This document shows positions 25,068 through 33,546 of a stretch of DNA of 38,178 bases, piece by piece. The position numbers were made by a program, and so were the translations under genes. Position 1 is the first letter of the stretch. Every line of letters starts with the position of its first letter. The DNA is from Bacteroidales bacterium (GTDB lineage Bacteria > Bacteroidota > Bacteroidia > Bacteroidales > UBA932): positions 1 through 38,178 of the forward strand of contig JAGBCS010000083.1 of NCBI GenBank assembly GCA_017937885.1, read 5' to 3'. The notes under the pieces were generated by a model. That model saw only the letters and a list, made by a program, of their open reading frames with translations, was not told the DNA's origin and did no database searches.

Positions 25068-25078
25068 ACCGCACCGGA

Positions 25079-26056
25079 CTAGATGTTCTCAGAAACAGAG
25101 ACAGGACCCGACCAAGGATTGACGGTAATCTTGACGTTGGCAGCATACTTCTCCATGTCTTCCTCCGGACTGGTAGAACCCGGACGCACAATGTTTATCG
25201 ACACGTCATAGATGGTATTCTGCTTCAGCTCTGGAAGGGCTACCGGATAGTAATAGTGGACTCCTCCGAGCTCAGCCTCCACAACAAGACGGGTCGGACG
25301 AGGGCTCCAGGTCTCTTCGAAACTATCTGAGGTATACGGGTTAGGATAGCTGTAGAAATGATGCTGCTTGTCGTATTTCCTTGTCGACTTTATATCAAGA
25401 TTGATGTCGTCATACAGAAGCGCCTTGTAATCATTCGACTCATATTGCATCTTGTTGAACCAGTTCTTCGGATCCGGTGAGGAAGCAAGATAACTCCTGT
25501 CGGCAGGTACATTGATGAGATACGCATTCAGGATCTTGAAGCTCAGGCCGTCATAGGTATCCAGTTCGAAGTCTGCCGTGACACTTTTGAGACACACTTT
25601 GGCCACAATACGCGTCAAAGCGACATTGACCGTATTGACTGATGCCGTAAGCGTCTGAGTCGACGTTCCTTCCATGACGAGCTTGCCGGCACGGTTGTCC
25701 GTCAGACTGGACTTTGTAGCCTTGAGAGATGCCAGAGAGACCACTGAGCTGAGATCAGGAGCATTCGCGATCACTACCACTTCCTTCGGTCCGGTAGTGC
25801 AGGTCATCTGTACCGTAGACTCAGACGATTTTTCATAGACTTCCAGCATGCCGTTATCTTTGTTGAATATGAAGATCTGGTAATCAGACACATCGCTCTC
25901 ATTGGAACCGGTACCGGTAATCTTGGTCTGTTCGGTTTCGACGGACACTTCGAATGTGACCATCTCATCCTGTCTTTCCTGCAGTTCTACATTTCTCTTT
26001 TCACATGCGACAAGCGCAATTGCGGCCATAGCCGCGGCAATGATTCTTTTATTCAT
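25079..26056 (-). CDS. FimA/Mfa1-type fimbrillin (major fimbrial subunit)
   Basis: A 325-residue lipoprotein precursor (lipobox LVAC, Cys18) with the two-domain β layout of Bacteroidales fimbrillins. The N-terminal domain has TFEVSVETEQTKITGTGSNE, DYQIFIFNKD and EVVVIANAP; the boundary is NVALTRIVAKVCLKSV; the C-terminal domain ends in TIYDVSINIVRPG and VNPWSGPVSVSENI. In known systems the subunit is lipidated, exported to the surface and cut by a protease, then assembles by strand exchange. Which protease cuts this one is unknown. Its start overlaps the OmpA/TPR gene by 8 bases. Confidence 0.9.
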   Translation of the reverse strand: MNKRIIAAAMAAIALVACEKRNVELQERQDEMVTFEVSVETEQTKITGTGSNESDVSDYQIFIFNKDNGMLEVYEKSSESTVQMTCTTGPKEVVVIANAPDLSSVVSLASLKATKSSLTDNRAGKLVMEGTSTQTLTASVNTVNVALTRIVAKVCLKSVTADFELDTYDGLSFKILNAYLINVPADRSYLASSPDPKNWFNKMQYESNDYKALLYDDINLDIKSTRKYDKQHHFYSYPNPYTSDSFEETWSPRPTRLVVEAELGGVHYYYPVALPELKQNTIYDVSINIVRPGSTSPEEDMEKYAANVKITVNPWSGPVSVSENI

Positions 26057-27941
26057 AATAACTTTTTAAATTAAGGGTTGTTTGTCTTTTCATTACAAGT
26101 TCATGCATTTCAGGGTCAAGATTTGCCCTGTGTTCCAGATATGGATCGTAAGCCAGACTCAATTCGAAATATTTCATAGCCTCATCCTTAACTCCAAGAC
26201 GGGACAGGACTATTGCCTTGAGATAGCATACCTTGGCATCCTTGTCGTCAAGTCTTCCCAGCACATCCAGAGCAGTATGGTTATAGTCTGCCGACATGAA
26301 TGCAAGTGCGGAATTATAGTCGTCATACGGTCTGAGAATTTCCACCGCCTTCTTGTAGTCCAGATCCTTAAGAGCCTGCAATCCTGCCATATACACGGTA
26401 TCAAGCTCTGTCGTATGGACTGTATCCTTGATCATTCCTGTCCTATGAAGATGGAAGTCAAAGCTTACGCTTCTCAGTTTCGGATACACCTTTTCTCTCA
26501 GATACCTGTACTCCGGCATCTGTGCCAGCCGCCTTTCCGCGGCATCAGGATCGACCAGATCAGAGGTGGTATCCAGTATCCTCTTTCTTGAAGAAGGACT
26601 CATCACGGTATCGTTCTCCACCAGCTTATGGAACTGGCTCCAGTTCTCGGCCACCTGCGATGTCTTGAGACTGTCACGCCAGCTGTCCGGCACATAGTCT
26701 GCCATATAATCCCTGATAGCCTGAGAACGTTCGGCAGAAAGACGCAGATTATGCCTGTAGGATCCCTCCGGAGAGCAGGATGCCTTTATGACCAGGGAAT
26801 CCAGTTCATACTCTTCTTTAGCCAGAACATCATCGATGCAACGCCGCACCCTCATAAGCTCGGAAGCATTATCTCCCAAAGTCGTATCCACTACTGCACT
26901 TCCCTTTTCAAAGTCTATAAGGGCCTTCGTATTGTCATACAACCGTCTTTCAAGGACTATCATCCGGTATTTCGGGGTAAGATCCGCCATCGTGGACAAC
27001 GAGCTGATATAGAATGTAAGATCTTCCGGGAAAGGAAAGCTGTGGACACGCTTCCCGCCTTCATAGAGTTCACCGTCAAGGGTGACCATCACCTTCTTCA
27101 GATACGGACGACTCCTGAACGTATGTACGTAGCGATACATGAAATCTCCGTCATTCTCCCTCAGAACGGTATCCAGCCTGACACCCTCAGTGAGTATGGG
27201 GTCCTTTACATATCGTTCGAATACCTGCTTCTTCCTGGCCTTCTTCCTTTCATTGATATGCCATTTCAGATGACGCGTATAATGTTTCAACGCATCTGCC
27301 TGCGTCACTCCGAAAAGATTCTCTGCCATCGGCTCCGACACCAGTGACGAGTCGGTCTTCATGGCATAGGTTTCCGGAAAATGTCTCTGCAGGAATATTT
27401 CAAGCTGACCGACCTTCACGAAATCTGTCGTATCCTGAATGATCGAGGCAAGGAAAGCATTATATCGTTGATAGCCACGCATCTGTTCTGTCCTGTATCC
27501 ACTTCCTGTGATGAAGACGGGCTCAAGCAGGGAGGTATCTTCCTGAATGCGCATCATCGGCTGAAGCTTCAGTTTCCATTGGGAATCCGACATTCCCGAC
27601 GGCACCGTGACATCGAAGCTGATCGACACGTATCCGGCTCTTTCCGCAACATTTCTGAACCTTGCGACGACAGTCGAGGCGTTTATGACATCCGTAGCCA
27701 CCATCTCCCCTGTCTCACTGTCCCTTATGGCATTCATGATTATCGGTTCATCCGCAAGACCGCTCCTGATACTGTCAATCCGGATCTCATCCACCTCTTC
27801 TTCCGGCAAAGGTTCATCATCAGGCACTGAAAGTACCATCGCCACTTCTCCGGAACGTATCTTCTGCATCTTCCTGTAAGGAGAGCAGGATGCTGCCAAC
27901 ACGAGCAGCACGGCCAAAAGCCATCTCACATCAGAACACAT
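26049..27941 (-). CDS. Lipoprotein with OmpA-like domain and C-terminal TPR, fimbrial operon
   Basis: A 630-residue lipoprotein (MCSDVRWLLAVLLVLAASC, Cys19). The N-terminal part (about 85-150) has the β-strand domain found in DUF3868-type fimbria-linked proteins. The middle has a long Lys/Arg-rich helical stretch (about 225-245) and then an OmpA-like module (about 340-440) with KALIDFEKGSAVV and IKASCSPEGS-x-NLRLSAERSQAIRDY. Two or three TPR-like helical pairs close the protein (about 520-610). OmpA-like modules usually hold peptidoglycan, so it may tie the fimbria base to the cell wall. It lies between the DUF3575 gene (11-base overlap) and the fimbrillin gene. Confidence 0.8.
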   Translation of the reverse strand: MCSDVRWLLAVLLVLAASCSPYRKMQKIRSGEVAMVLSVPDDEPLPEEEVDEIRIDSIRSGLADEPIIMNAIRDSETGEMVATDVINASTVVARFRNVAERAGYVSISFDVTVPSGMSDSQWKLKLQPMMRIQEDTSLLEPVFITGSGYRTEQMRGYQRYNAFLASIIQDTTDFVKVGQLEIFLQRHFPETYAMKTDSSLVSEPMAENLFGVTQADALKHYTRHLKWHINERKKARKKQVFERYVKDPILTEGVRLDTVLRENDGDFMYRYVHTFRSRPYLKKVMVTLDGELYEGGKRVHSFPFPEDLTFYISSLSTMADLTPKYRMIVLERRLYDNTKALIDFEKGSAVVDTTLGDNASELMRVRRCIDDVLAKEEYELDSLVIKASCSPEGSYRHNLRLSAERSQAIRDYMADYVPDSWRDSLKTSQVAENWSQFHKLVENDTVMSPSSRKRILDTTSDLVDPDAAERRLAQMPEYRYLREKVYPKLRSVSFDFHLHRTGMIKDTVHTTELDTVYMAGLQALKDLDYKKAVEILRPYDDYNSALAFMSADYNHTALDVLGRLDDKDAKVCYLKAIVLSRLGVKDEAMKYFELSLAYDPYLEHRANLDPEMHELVMKRQTTLNLKSYYE

Positions 27942-28506
27942 ACACGACAGAAACCATGAAATCGTCCGGAAGGAGGAAGAACTTTCTTCCGTCTTCTATC
28001 GTAAGTCCACATACTGGACAGGAGTATTTGCGATAAACAGCCAGTCCTGACCAGAAGCCGACTCCGAACTCAAGATTAAGATGAGGGGTGAGCATATGGG
28101 TATATCCAGAATACAACCCGGCACCGAAACGGTCGCCTTCTTCAGTCGTACGTGAGATTATTCCTCCGGTACTGTATTCCTGATAACGAAGTTTCCCAGT
28201 AAACCACCATCCGGACCATATATGCCAGGGCCACAGCCTCATGCCCACAGAATAGGACTGCTGTCTGTATTGGAACTGTTTCTCAGGATCTCCCGCATTG
28301 AAGGTGAAAGGATTGTACCTGGCACCGGCTGTCAGGCTCCAGCGCCTTGCTATGGCATATGAAGCATCCACATTGAATGTACAGAGTCTGGCATAGCCAA
28401 GCAGGTCCGTAGAGACACTGAACTTCTGAGCGTGAACCGAGTTTCCTGCCAACATCAGGGCACTGGCCACAAGGATCTTTAAACATCGTCCCATCTTCCC
28501 TATCAA
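27931..28506 (-). CDS. DUF3575 outer-membrane β-barrel protein
   Basis: The 191-residue protein has a signal peptide ending near VHAQ. It has the DUF3575 pattern: FSVSTDLLGYARLCTFNVDA, ARRWSLTAGARYNPF, then GMRLWPWHIWSGWWFTGK and a barrel-type end VVYVF. Such proteins are frequent in Bacteroidales fimbrial loci and are probably small outer-membrane barrels. It overlaps the metalloprotease candidate by four bases and the OmpA/TPR gene by 11. Either M1 or M5 (ATG 28494) may be the start. Confidence 0.85.
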   Translation of the reverse strand: MIGKMGRCLKILVASALMLAGNSVHAQKFSVSTDLLGYARLCTFNVDASYAIARRWSLTAGARYNPFTFNAGDPEKQFQYRQQSYSVGMRLWPWHIWSGWWFTGKLRYQEYSTGGIISRTTEEGDRFGAGLYSGYTHMLTPHLNLEFGVGFWSGLAVYRKYSCPVCGLTIEDGRKFFLLPDDFMVSVVYVF

Positions 28507-30077
28507 TATCGGTTGAATATCTGCTCGATGACCTCAGCCTTGTCAGGGCAGGATGCAATCAGAGCCTTTCTGAGAGCCTCTTTCGAAGTGACAGTATGGT
28601 CAAGCACCATGAAGATCTCCCATAATGCGATTCCCTTCTCTTCAAGATATCTGAATATCTGAGGATAGAACCAATGGGACGTGCCGAATGTCGGGAAGGA
28701 TCCGCCATAACGGTCATGGTACATGCAGCTTTCAAGATAATAGGCCCACATCTCCCCAACTTCACAATAGCCCGAGTTGGCACTTTTACCGTCTCCATAC
28801 GTTATGCCTCCTGTCGAGATATATGAGCCTATCACATAGAAGATGTACTTGTTCCAATAGTCAGTTCCCACTTTTGCAAAGTGACTGGCATGGGCGAGTT
28901 CATGACATACGGATGCGTATATCGACCTGTAGTCCTTCTTTTCTTCCGTCCCTATGGTTATGTCAGGCGAGAAGTATTTGAGCAACGGGGTGAAGTCTCC
29001 AAGGAAAGGGGCCAGCACGTCATGATCCAGAACCGCACCATGATGCAGCATTACTGCACTGCTGGACTGAAGCGTATTGAAGAGCCATATCCTTATGTCT
29101 TTCGGAGGCAGCGTGATATTGAGTTTGTCTGGAGCACATGCTGAATAATATTCGTATGCCGCATTGTTCACCACACACCTGCGGAACAATTTTTCTTCCG
29201 ATTCCTGAGTCACGGTGACGTTGACGCCTTCCGGTCCGGATTTGCCCAGCGTAGATACCGAAGCTGGCACTAGCACCATGTTGAAGCCTATGGAAAAACC
29301 TTTCTTATTTTCAAACACCAGACGATAACGGAGTTTAGCGGAGAATTTCTTCTTCATCTGATAATACCCGTCGACATCAGTATACGAATGGTCGAACTTG
29401 ACGAACGAATTGCAAGACACTCTGACTCCTGCCACACCGAACGGCTTGCCGTCGTTCGCATGTCCGTCTACAATGGTAATGCGACCGGAAGGCTGGACCT
29501 TGGCAGCCTTAGTCAAAGGTGCCGCAATCATATCCGCATTGCCGGTAAGAATATAGGCCCTACGCTCTACTTCCTCCCAGTCGATGCCTTCATCCGAACG
29601 TGTACCTGCATCATTCTCAGCAATATAGCACTCATCAATGATTTCATATTCGATGTCGGGGAAGTCGAAATCAGGAGGGACTACAGCATACTGCCATGTC
29701 ACATCGTCATCCGGCACTTCCGGATCATGATACCAGTCTCCCTCCCGGATTATCTCATAATCCATCGGATGATCCATGAGATTAAGGTCATAGCTCTCCA
29801 GCAGGTCAAGTTCGGCCTCGCTCTTTGGCAGGAAACGGACATACAGATCAGTAGGAGTCACATCCACTCTGTCCGCCTTTGTAGGATACAGATCCTGCAG
29901 AGCCTTTGTAATGTTCTCGGTCGTGTAAGGGTTTTCCAAACGTTCGCCCAAGACGATCTTTTCATGGGAAAGGTGACGGCCGTATTCATAGTCTATGCCC
30001 GGTCCGGTCTGCATCCCCTCTTCGCTGCACGACATCACTATGAGTGTCATGAGCATTAGTCTGATTTTACCTCTCAT
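28503..30077 (-). CDS. Lipoprotein HEXXH metalloprotease candidate, fimbrial operon
   Basis: A 524-residue lipoprotein (lipobox VMSC, Cys17). Residues ~40-190 are acidic and unassigned. A carboxypeptidase regulatory-like β domain (about 196-257: GRITIVDGHANDGKPFGVAGVRVSC, then YTDVDGYYQM) leads to a C-terminal domain with the zinc motif HELAH (H392, E393, H396) in ASVCHELAHASHF. A downstream acidic residue in CEVGEMWAYYLE (E439 or E442) may be the third ligand. The family is not one I can name. As the first gene of the fimbrial operon, with a four-base overlap into DUF3575, it could process fimbrillin or another surface protein; this is inference. Confidence 0.75.
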   Translation of the reverse strand: MRGKIRLMLMTLIVMSCSEEGMQTGPGIDYEYGRHLSHEKIVLGERLENPYTTENITKALQDLYPTKADRVDVTPTDLYVRFLPKSEAELDLLESYDLNLMDHPMDYEIIREGDWYHDPEVPDDDVTWQYAVVPPDFDFPDIEYEIIDECYIAENDAGTRSDEGIDWEEVERRAYILTGNADMIAAPLTKAAKVQPSGRITIVDGHANDGKPFGVAGVRVSCNSFVKFDHSYTDVDGYYQMKKKFSAKLRYRLVFENKKGFSIGFNMVLVPASVSTLGKSGPEGVNVTVTQESEEKLFRRCVVNNAAYEYYSACAPDKLNITLPPKDIRIWLFNTLQSSSAVMLHHGAVLDHDVLAPFLGDFTPLLKYFSPDITIGTEEKKDYRSIYASVCHELAHASHFAKVGTDYWNKYIFYVIGSYISTGGITYGDGKSANSGYCEVGEMWAYYLESCMYHDRYGGSFPTFGTSHWFYPQIFRYLEEKGIALWEIFMVLDHTVTSKEALRKALIASCPDKAEVIEQIFNRY

Positions 30078-30100
30078 AATGCAATATTTAATTACGGAGG

Positions 30101-30108
30101 CAAAGTTC
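30101..30108 (-). promoter_or_regulatory. Weak -7 element for the fimbrial operon
   Basis: GAACTTTG on the minus strand lies 24 bases before the ATG at 30077 and keeps the TTTG core of TAnnTTTG but not the leading TA. Such a weak promoter would fit regulated or phase-variable expression, though no invertible repeats were found around it. Confidence 0.3.
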
Positions 30109-30150
30109 CAGAGAAATAGCCGTGTAACGAAATGGTAAACGGCTATTTAC

Positions 30151-30186
30151 AAAAATCGCCCTCAGACGTGCGTCCAAGGGCGATTT
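30151..30186 (-). terminator. Rho-independent terminator after deoC
   Basis: The stem AAATCGCCCT/AGGGCGATTT (30153-30162 and 30177-30186) runs on the minus strand into five T residues. It ends the ftsY-to-deoC operon about 45 bases after deoC. Confidence 0.85.
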
Positions 30187-30231
30187 ACCATCAAAAATTT
30201 ATCGTATTTTTTATAAAAAACCAACAAATTT

Positions 30232-31119
30232 CTAGAAGTACGATACGGTCTTCTGCTCCACTGCCGAAAGAATGCTGTTCGCAACCCGGCTGACACCGAA
30301 ACGGAAATACTCCTTATTGAGCCACTCCTTTCCGAGAACAGATGAAACGATCGAATAGTAGCAGAGGGCATCTGCAGCAGAAGATATTCCTCCAGCTGGC
30401 TTGAAGCCGACCTTTCTTCCTGTCACTGCCATGTATCTTGCGATGCACTCGCACATCACATAGGCGGCAACCGGAGTCGCATTCACCTCGACCTTTCCTG
30501 TCGAAGTCTTGATGAAGTCGGCCCCTGCCTCCATGGCGAGGAACGACGCATTTGCGATAAGTTCAGGAGTCCTGAGAAGACCTGTCTCGAGAATCACCTT
30601 CAGATGAACAGACCTGCCCTGCCTTGAGGCAACCTCGTCGATGCATCTGCGTACCTGACGGATCTCCTCTGCCGCGGCCTCATGGTCTCCAGCGAGGAAA
30701 GAGTTCAGAGCAAGTACAATATCCACCTCATCAGCACCCTGCTCTACAGCCATCTCGCATTCCTTGAGCTTCACTTCAAGGAAACTCTGCGACGAAGGGA
30801 AGCATGCGGACACGACAGTGATGTTCACATCACATTTTCTGGCATTCTTAACCGTTGCGGCAAAGTTCGGATACACGCAGAGCGATGCAGGAAGCGGCCA
30901 CTCTGGATAACTTTCCTGAAAGGCGTTCACCTTTGCGACCAGTTTCTCCACCGATTCCGGGGTGTCGTTTGTCTTCAGGGTCGTAAGGTCCATCATCGAG
31001 AAGCAATCCTTGTAAACCTGCTCTGAAGCAACATTCTCAAGATTTGCCGCAATGATTTCCAGTGCTCTTCCGATCGCCTCCTGATCAGGAGCATAACCGT
31101 ATTTAGTCAAATAATCCAT
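30232..31119 (-). CDS. deoC: Deoxyribose-phosphate aldolase
   Basis: DeoC splits 2-deoxyribose 5-phosphate into glyceraldehyde 3-phosphate and acetaldehyde. The 295-residue TIM-barrel has the Schiff-base lysine K204 in DFIKTSTGK, the second lysine K240 in VGFKPAGG and D133 in EVDIVL. It starts 15 bases after the dtd stop and ends the operon at a strong terminator. Confidence 0.95.
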   Translation of the reverse strand: MDYLTKYGYAPDQEAIGRALEIIAANLENVASEQVYKDCFSMMDLTTLKTNDTPESVEKLVAKVNAFQESYPEWPLPASLCVYPNFAATVKNARKCDVNITVVSACFPSSQSFLEVKLKECEMAVEQGADEVDIVLALNSFLAGDHEAAAEEIRQVRRCIDEVASRQGRSVHLKVILETGLLRTPELIANASFLAMEAGADFIKTSTGKVEVNATPVAAYVMCECIARYMAVTGRKVGFKPAGGISSAADALCYYSIVSSVLGKEWLNKEYFRFGVSRVANSILSAVEQKTVSYF

Positions 31120-31134
31120 AATATAGTATTTCAG

Positions 31135-31590
31135 TTAAAATTTCAGTTTTGAATCAACAATTATCGTCACAGGTCCGTCGTTCAGAAGGGATACCTTCAT
31201 ATCTGCGCCGAAGATACCTTTTCCTACAGGCCTTTCCATGTTCTCTTCAAGGATCTCAAGAAACCTCTCATACAAAGGCACCGCCACATCAGGCTTTGCA
31301 GCCTTGATATATGAAGGCCGGTTTCCCTTTACCGTAGACGCATATAGTGTAAACTGGCTGACAGCCAACACATCACCGCCGACATCCTTTACAGACAGGT
31401 TCATGACCCCTGCTTCGTCATCGAAAATACGCATCGCGGCTATCTTCTTAGCAGTCCACTGAAGGTCCTCCTCAGTATCCTCATCGATAAAGGCTGCAAG
31501 AACCAGCAGTCCCTTGCCGATCGATGAGATATAGTTCTCCTCAGGCACAGAAACTGAAGCCTCAGTAACTCTCTGTATCACTGTCCTCAT
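31135..31590 (-). CDS. dtd: D-aminoacyl-tRNA deacylase
   Basis: Dtd removes D-amino acids wrongly attached to tRNA. The 151-residue protein has the family's start MRTVIQRVTEASVSV, the SQFTLYA block and the Gly-cisPro motif in NDGPVTIIVDS. Its ATG overlaps the radical SAM gene's TAA by one base, so coupling is likely. Confidence 0.96.
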   Translation of the reverse strand: MRTVIQRVTEASVSVPEENYISSIGKGLLVLAAFIDEDTEEDLQWTAKKIAAMRIFDDEAGVMNLSVKDVGGDVLAVSQFTLYASTVKGNRPSYIKAAKPDVAVPLYERFLEILEENMERPVGKGIFGADMKVSLLNDGPVTIIVDSKLKF

Positions 31591-32348
31591 TACCCTCTTA
31601 TCTGTATCTTGAATCCCTCATCGAGAAGAGGCTGCACGAATGCCCGCATCTCATCCACAGTATATTTTTCGAGACTCTTGTCCGGAGTCTCACGATCTAT
31701 CGTATAGACCATCACCTCCCTTGGTCTGAGTTCCCTTACGATATCCATCCATGCGGCAAGTGCCTCTGGAGCGGCAGTATCGAAATCCGGAGATTTGAGA
31801 AACATCGTCTGCAGGACGAATCTTCCATCAAAAGCCTTAAGGTGCCTTACCACGTCAGCCAGACGATAGCCTCCGGCAGGCTTGTTTATCTTCCCGATCA
31901 GTTCATCTGACGAGGCATCTATCTTCAGGATAGGGTTGTCGACGCGCATGAGAGCCTCTGCAATCTCAGGTCTTCCGACCAATGTGGCATTTGAAAGCAC
32001 GGACACTTTGGCTGACGGGAAATACTTGTCCCTAAGACGCAAGGTCACGTCAATCACCTGAGGGAAATCAGGGTGAAGCGTCGGTTCGCCGTTTCCGGAG
32101 AATGTCACCGAATCCACAGGGACGCCTTCTGCGGCAGCCTTGGACATCTTCTCCTCCAACGCTGCTTCAATGGCATCCAGCCTCGGGAACACATTATCTC
32201 CCCTTCCGTCCTTATTCCATCCGCATTCGCAATACACGCAATCGAAATTGCACAGCTTCCCCTTTGAAGGGAGTAGATTCACTCCAAGGGAAGAACCCAG
32301 CCTGCGGCTGAATATCGGTCCGAATACTATGTCGTCAAAATGCAGCAT
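31590..32348 (-). CDS. Radical SAM protein, COG0731-like
   Basis: I chose ATG 32348 (MLHFDDIVFGPIFSRRLG, 252 residues); the longer frame runs 20 codons into the amidohydrolase gene. The [4Fe-4S] cluster is held by C33, C37 and C40 in LCNFDCVYCECGW (C-x3-C-x2-C). The GNGEPTLHPDF block, which follows the SAM-binding pattern, and LKIDASSDELIGKINKP match the COG0731 branch. The substrate is unknown. It lies between the amidohydrolase and dtd genes in the ftsY-to-deoC operon. Confidence 0.88.
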   Translation of the reverse strand: MLHFDDIVFGPIFSRRLGSSLGVNLLPSKGKLCNFDCVYCECGWNKDGRGDNVFPRLDAIEAALEEKMSKAAAEGVPVDSVTFSGNGEPTLHPDFPQVIDVTLRLRDKYFPSAKVSVLSNATLVGRPEIAEALMRVDNPILKIDASSDELIGKINKPAGGYRLADVVRHLKAFDGRFVLQTMFLKSPDFDTAAPEALAAWMDIVRELRPREVMVYTIDRETPDKSLEKYTVDEMRAFVQPLLDEGFKIQIRG

Positions 32349-32349
32349 C

Positions 32350-33546
32350 CTATATGATTCTTTTAGAACGGCTCGCCGCTGTGACAGCACCGTCAGCATC
32401 AACATCACTTATCAGCACCAGGCCCGGACGCTTGCCTTCAACGATACTTCCCAACACATCATCCTTCGCAAGAAAACGCGCACCGTTCAGAGATGCCCAT
32501 GTCAGTATTTCACCCATCGGCACCTCAGGGAAAGCCTCATGCAGACAAGCAAGCTCCTTTATGATATCGAGGTCATCATTGCTTGAGAGGGAATCCGTAC
32601 CGACCGTTATCGCCAGACCGTTCTTCCTCATCAGAGGGATTGGCGGCAAGGCGTTGTGTATAAATATGTTGGACAGAGGACATACCGCCCAATAAACATT
32701 CTTCATCACCTTCTTCGCTGCATCAATATCATCCTGCTTAAGGCAGACATTGTGTACCAGAAGAATTCTTTCATCGTATGGAGACGGCTTGGCGTGTTGC
32801 AGCCTGTCGATGAAATACTTCAACGAAGACTCTCCGGTCACCGGAGGAGTGCTCATGCCGGAACGTTTCCTGTTTTCATACATTGCGCCGCTTCCGCTCA
32901 TCAGAAGGTCTTCTTCCTCCTGACTCTCCTGCGAATGGTAAGACAGCCACCCCTTCTCCAGTCCTGCAGCAGATGAGGAAGACAGAAGCTGAGGACTCAT
33001 CGTATAACATGAATGAGGTGTCGGAGCGGCATCTATGCCGGCAGCGTCAGCCGTTTCATTGAGCCGTCTGACCTCGGCCATAACCCCATCGCACTGCTCA
33101 GGCTCGCTGCCGAACACCTCAAGAAATGTCCTGGTATACATCGGATGGGACTTCTTGACCTCGAATGAGGAGTCATCATTGCTGATGTCAGCCATCGCAG
33201 ATACTCCACGATCCCACATCCTGTCCATCCATTCCTGCACGAGACGCGTCTTGACATCACGACCCGCCCAATCGCGAAGGGCATTGATCTGATCGATGAA
33301 ACCTGCCATTCCAGTGCCCTTGACGAACTTCCCGTGAAGATGCGAAAGTTCAACATGGCAATGGGCATTCACAAAGCCCGGTACAATCGCACCGTCCAGC
33401 ACACAAGGCTCCGCAGAGATGTCTTCGCTCTGACCGACCTTGAGTACCGTACCATCTTCCGCATACTCCACAAATCCGTTCCTTATAGGCTCCATGGTGT
33501 CGAGAGTATATACGAAAGGTGCTGCTATTCTTTTTGTTACCATCAT
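32350..33546 (-). CDS. Metal-dependent amidohydrolase (chlorohydrolase/deaminase type)
   Basis: A 398-residue TIM-barrel hydrolase. Metal ligands are visible: H62 and H64 in NAHCHVELSH, then His in YHSQES and LVHNVCL, and Asp in VGTDSLSSND. This is the cytosine/adenine-type deaminase subfamily, which includes SAH deaminase and aminofutalosine deaminase; the substrate cannot be fixed here. The start overlaps the DUF4296 stop by four bases. A perfect Shine-Dalgarno AAAGGAGGT lies 5 bases before the first ATG and 8 before a second ATG (33543), which is rare in Bacteroidota. Confidence 0.85.
   Translation of the reverse strand: MMVTKRIAAPFVYTLDTMEPIRNGFVEYAEDGTVLKVGQSEDISAEPCVLDGAIVPGFVNAHCHVELSHLHGKFVKGTGMAGFIDQINALRDWAGRDVKTRLVQEWMDRMWDRGVSAMADISNDDSSFEVKKSHPMYTRTFLEVFGSEPEQCDGVMAEVRRLNETADAAGIDAAPTPHSCYTMSPQLLSSSSAAGLEKGWLSYHSQESQEEEDLLMSGSGAMYENRKRSGMSTPPVTGESSLKYFIDRLQHAKPSPYDERILLVHNVCLKQDDIDAAKKVMKNVYWAVCPLSNIFIHNALPPIPLMRKNGLAITVGTDSLSSNDDLDIIKELACLHEAFPEVPMGEILTWASLNGARFLAKDDVLGSIVEGKRPGLVLISDVDADGAVTAASRSKRII

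Noticed and set aside
30078..30231. Invertible promoter (phase variation) before the fimbrial operon
   Set aside because: The only inverted repeat here is the deoC terminator; no pair of repeats flanks the promoter region.
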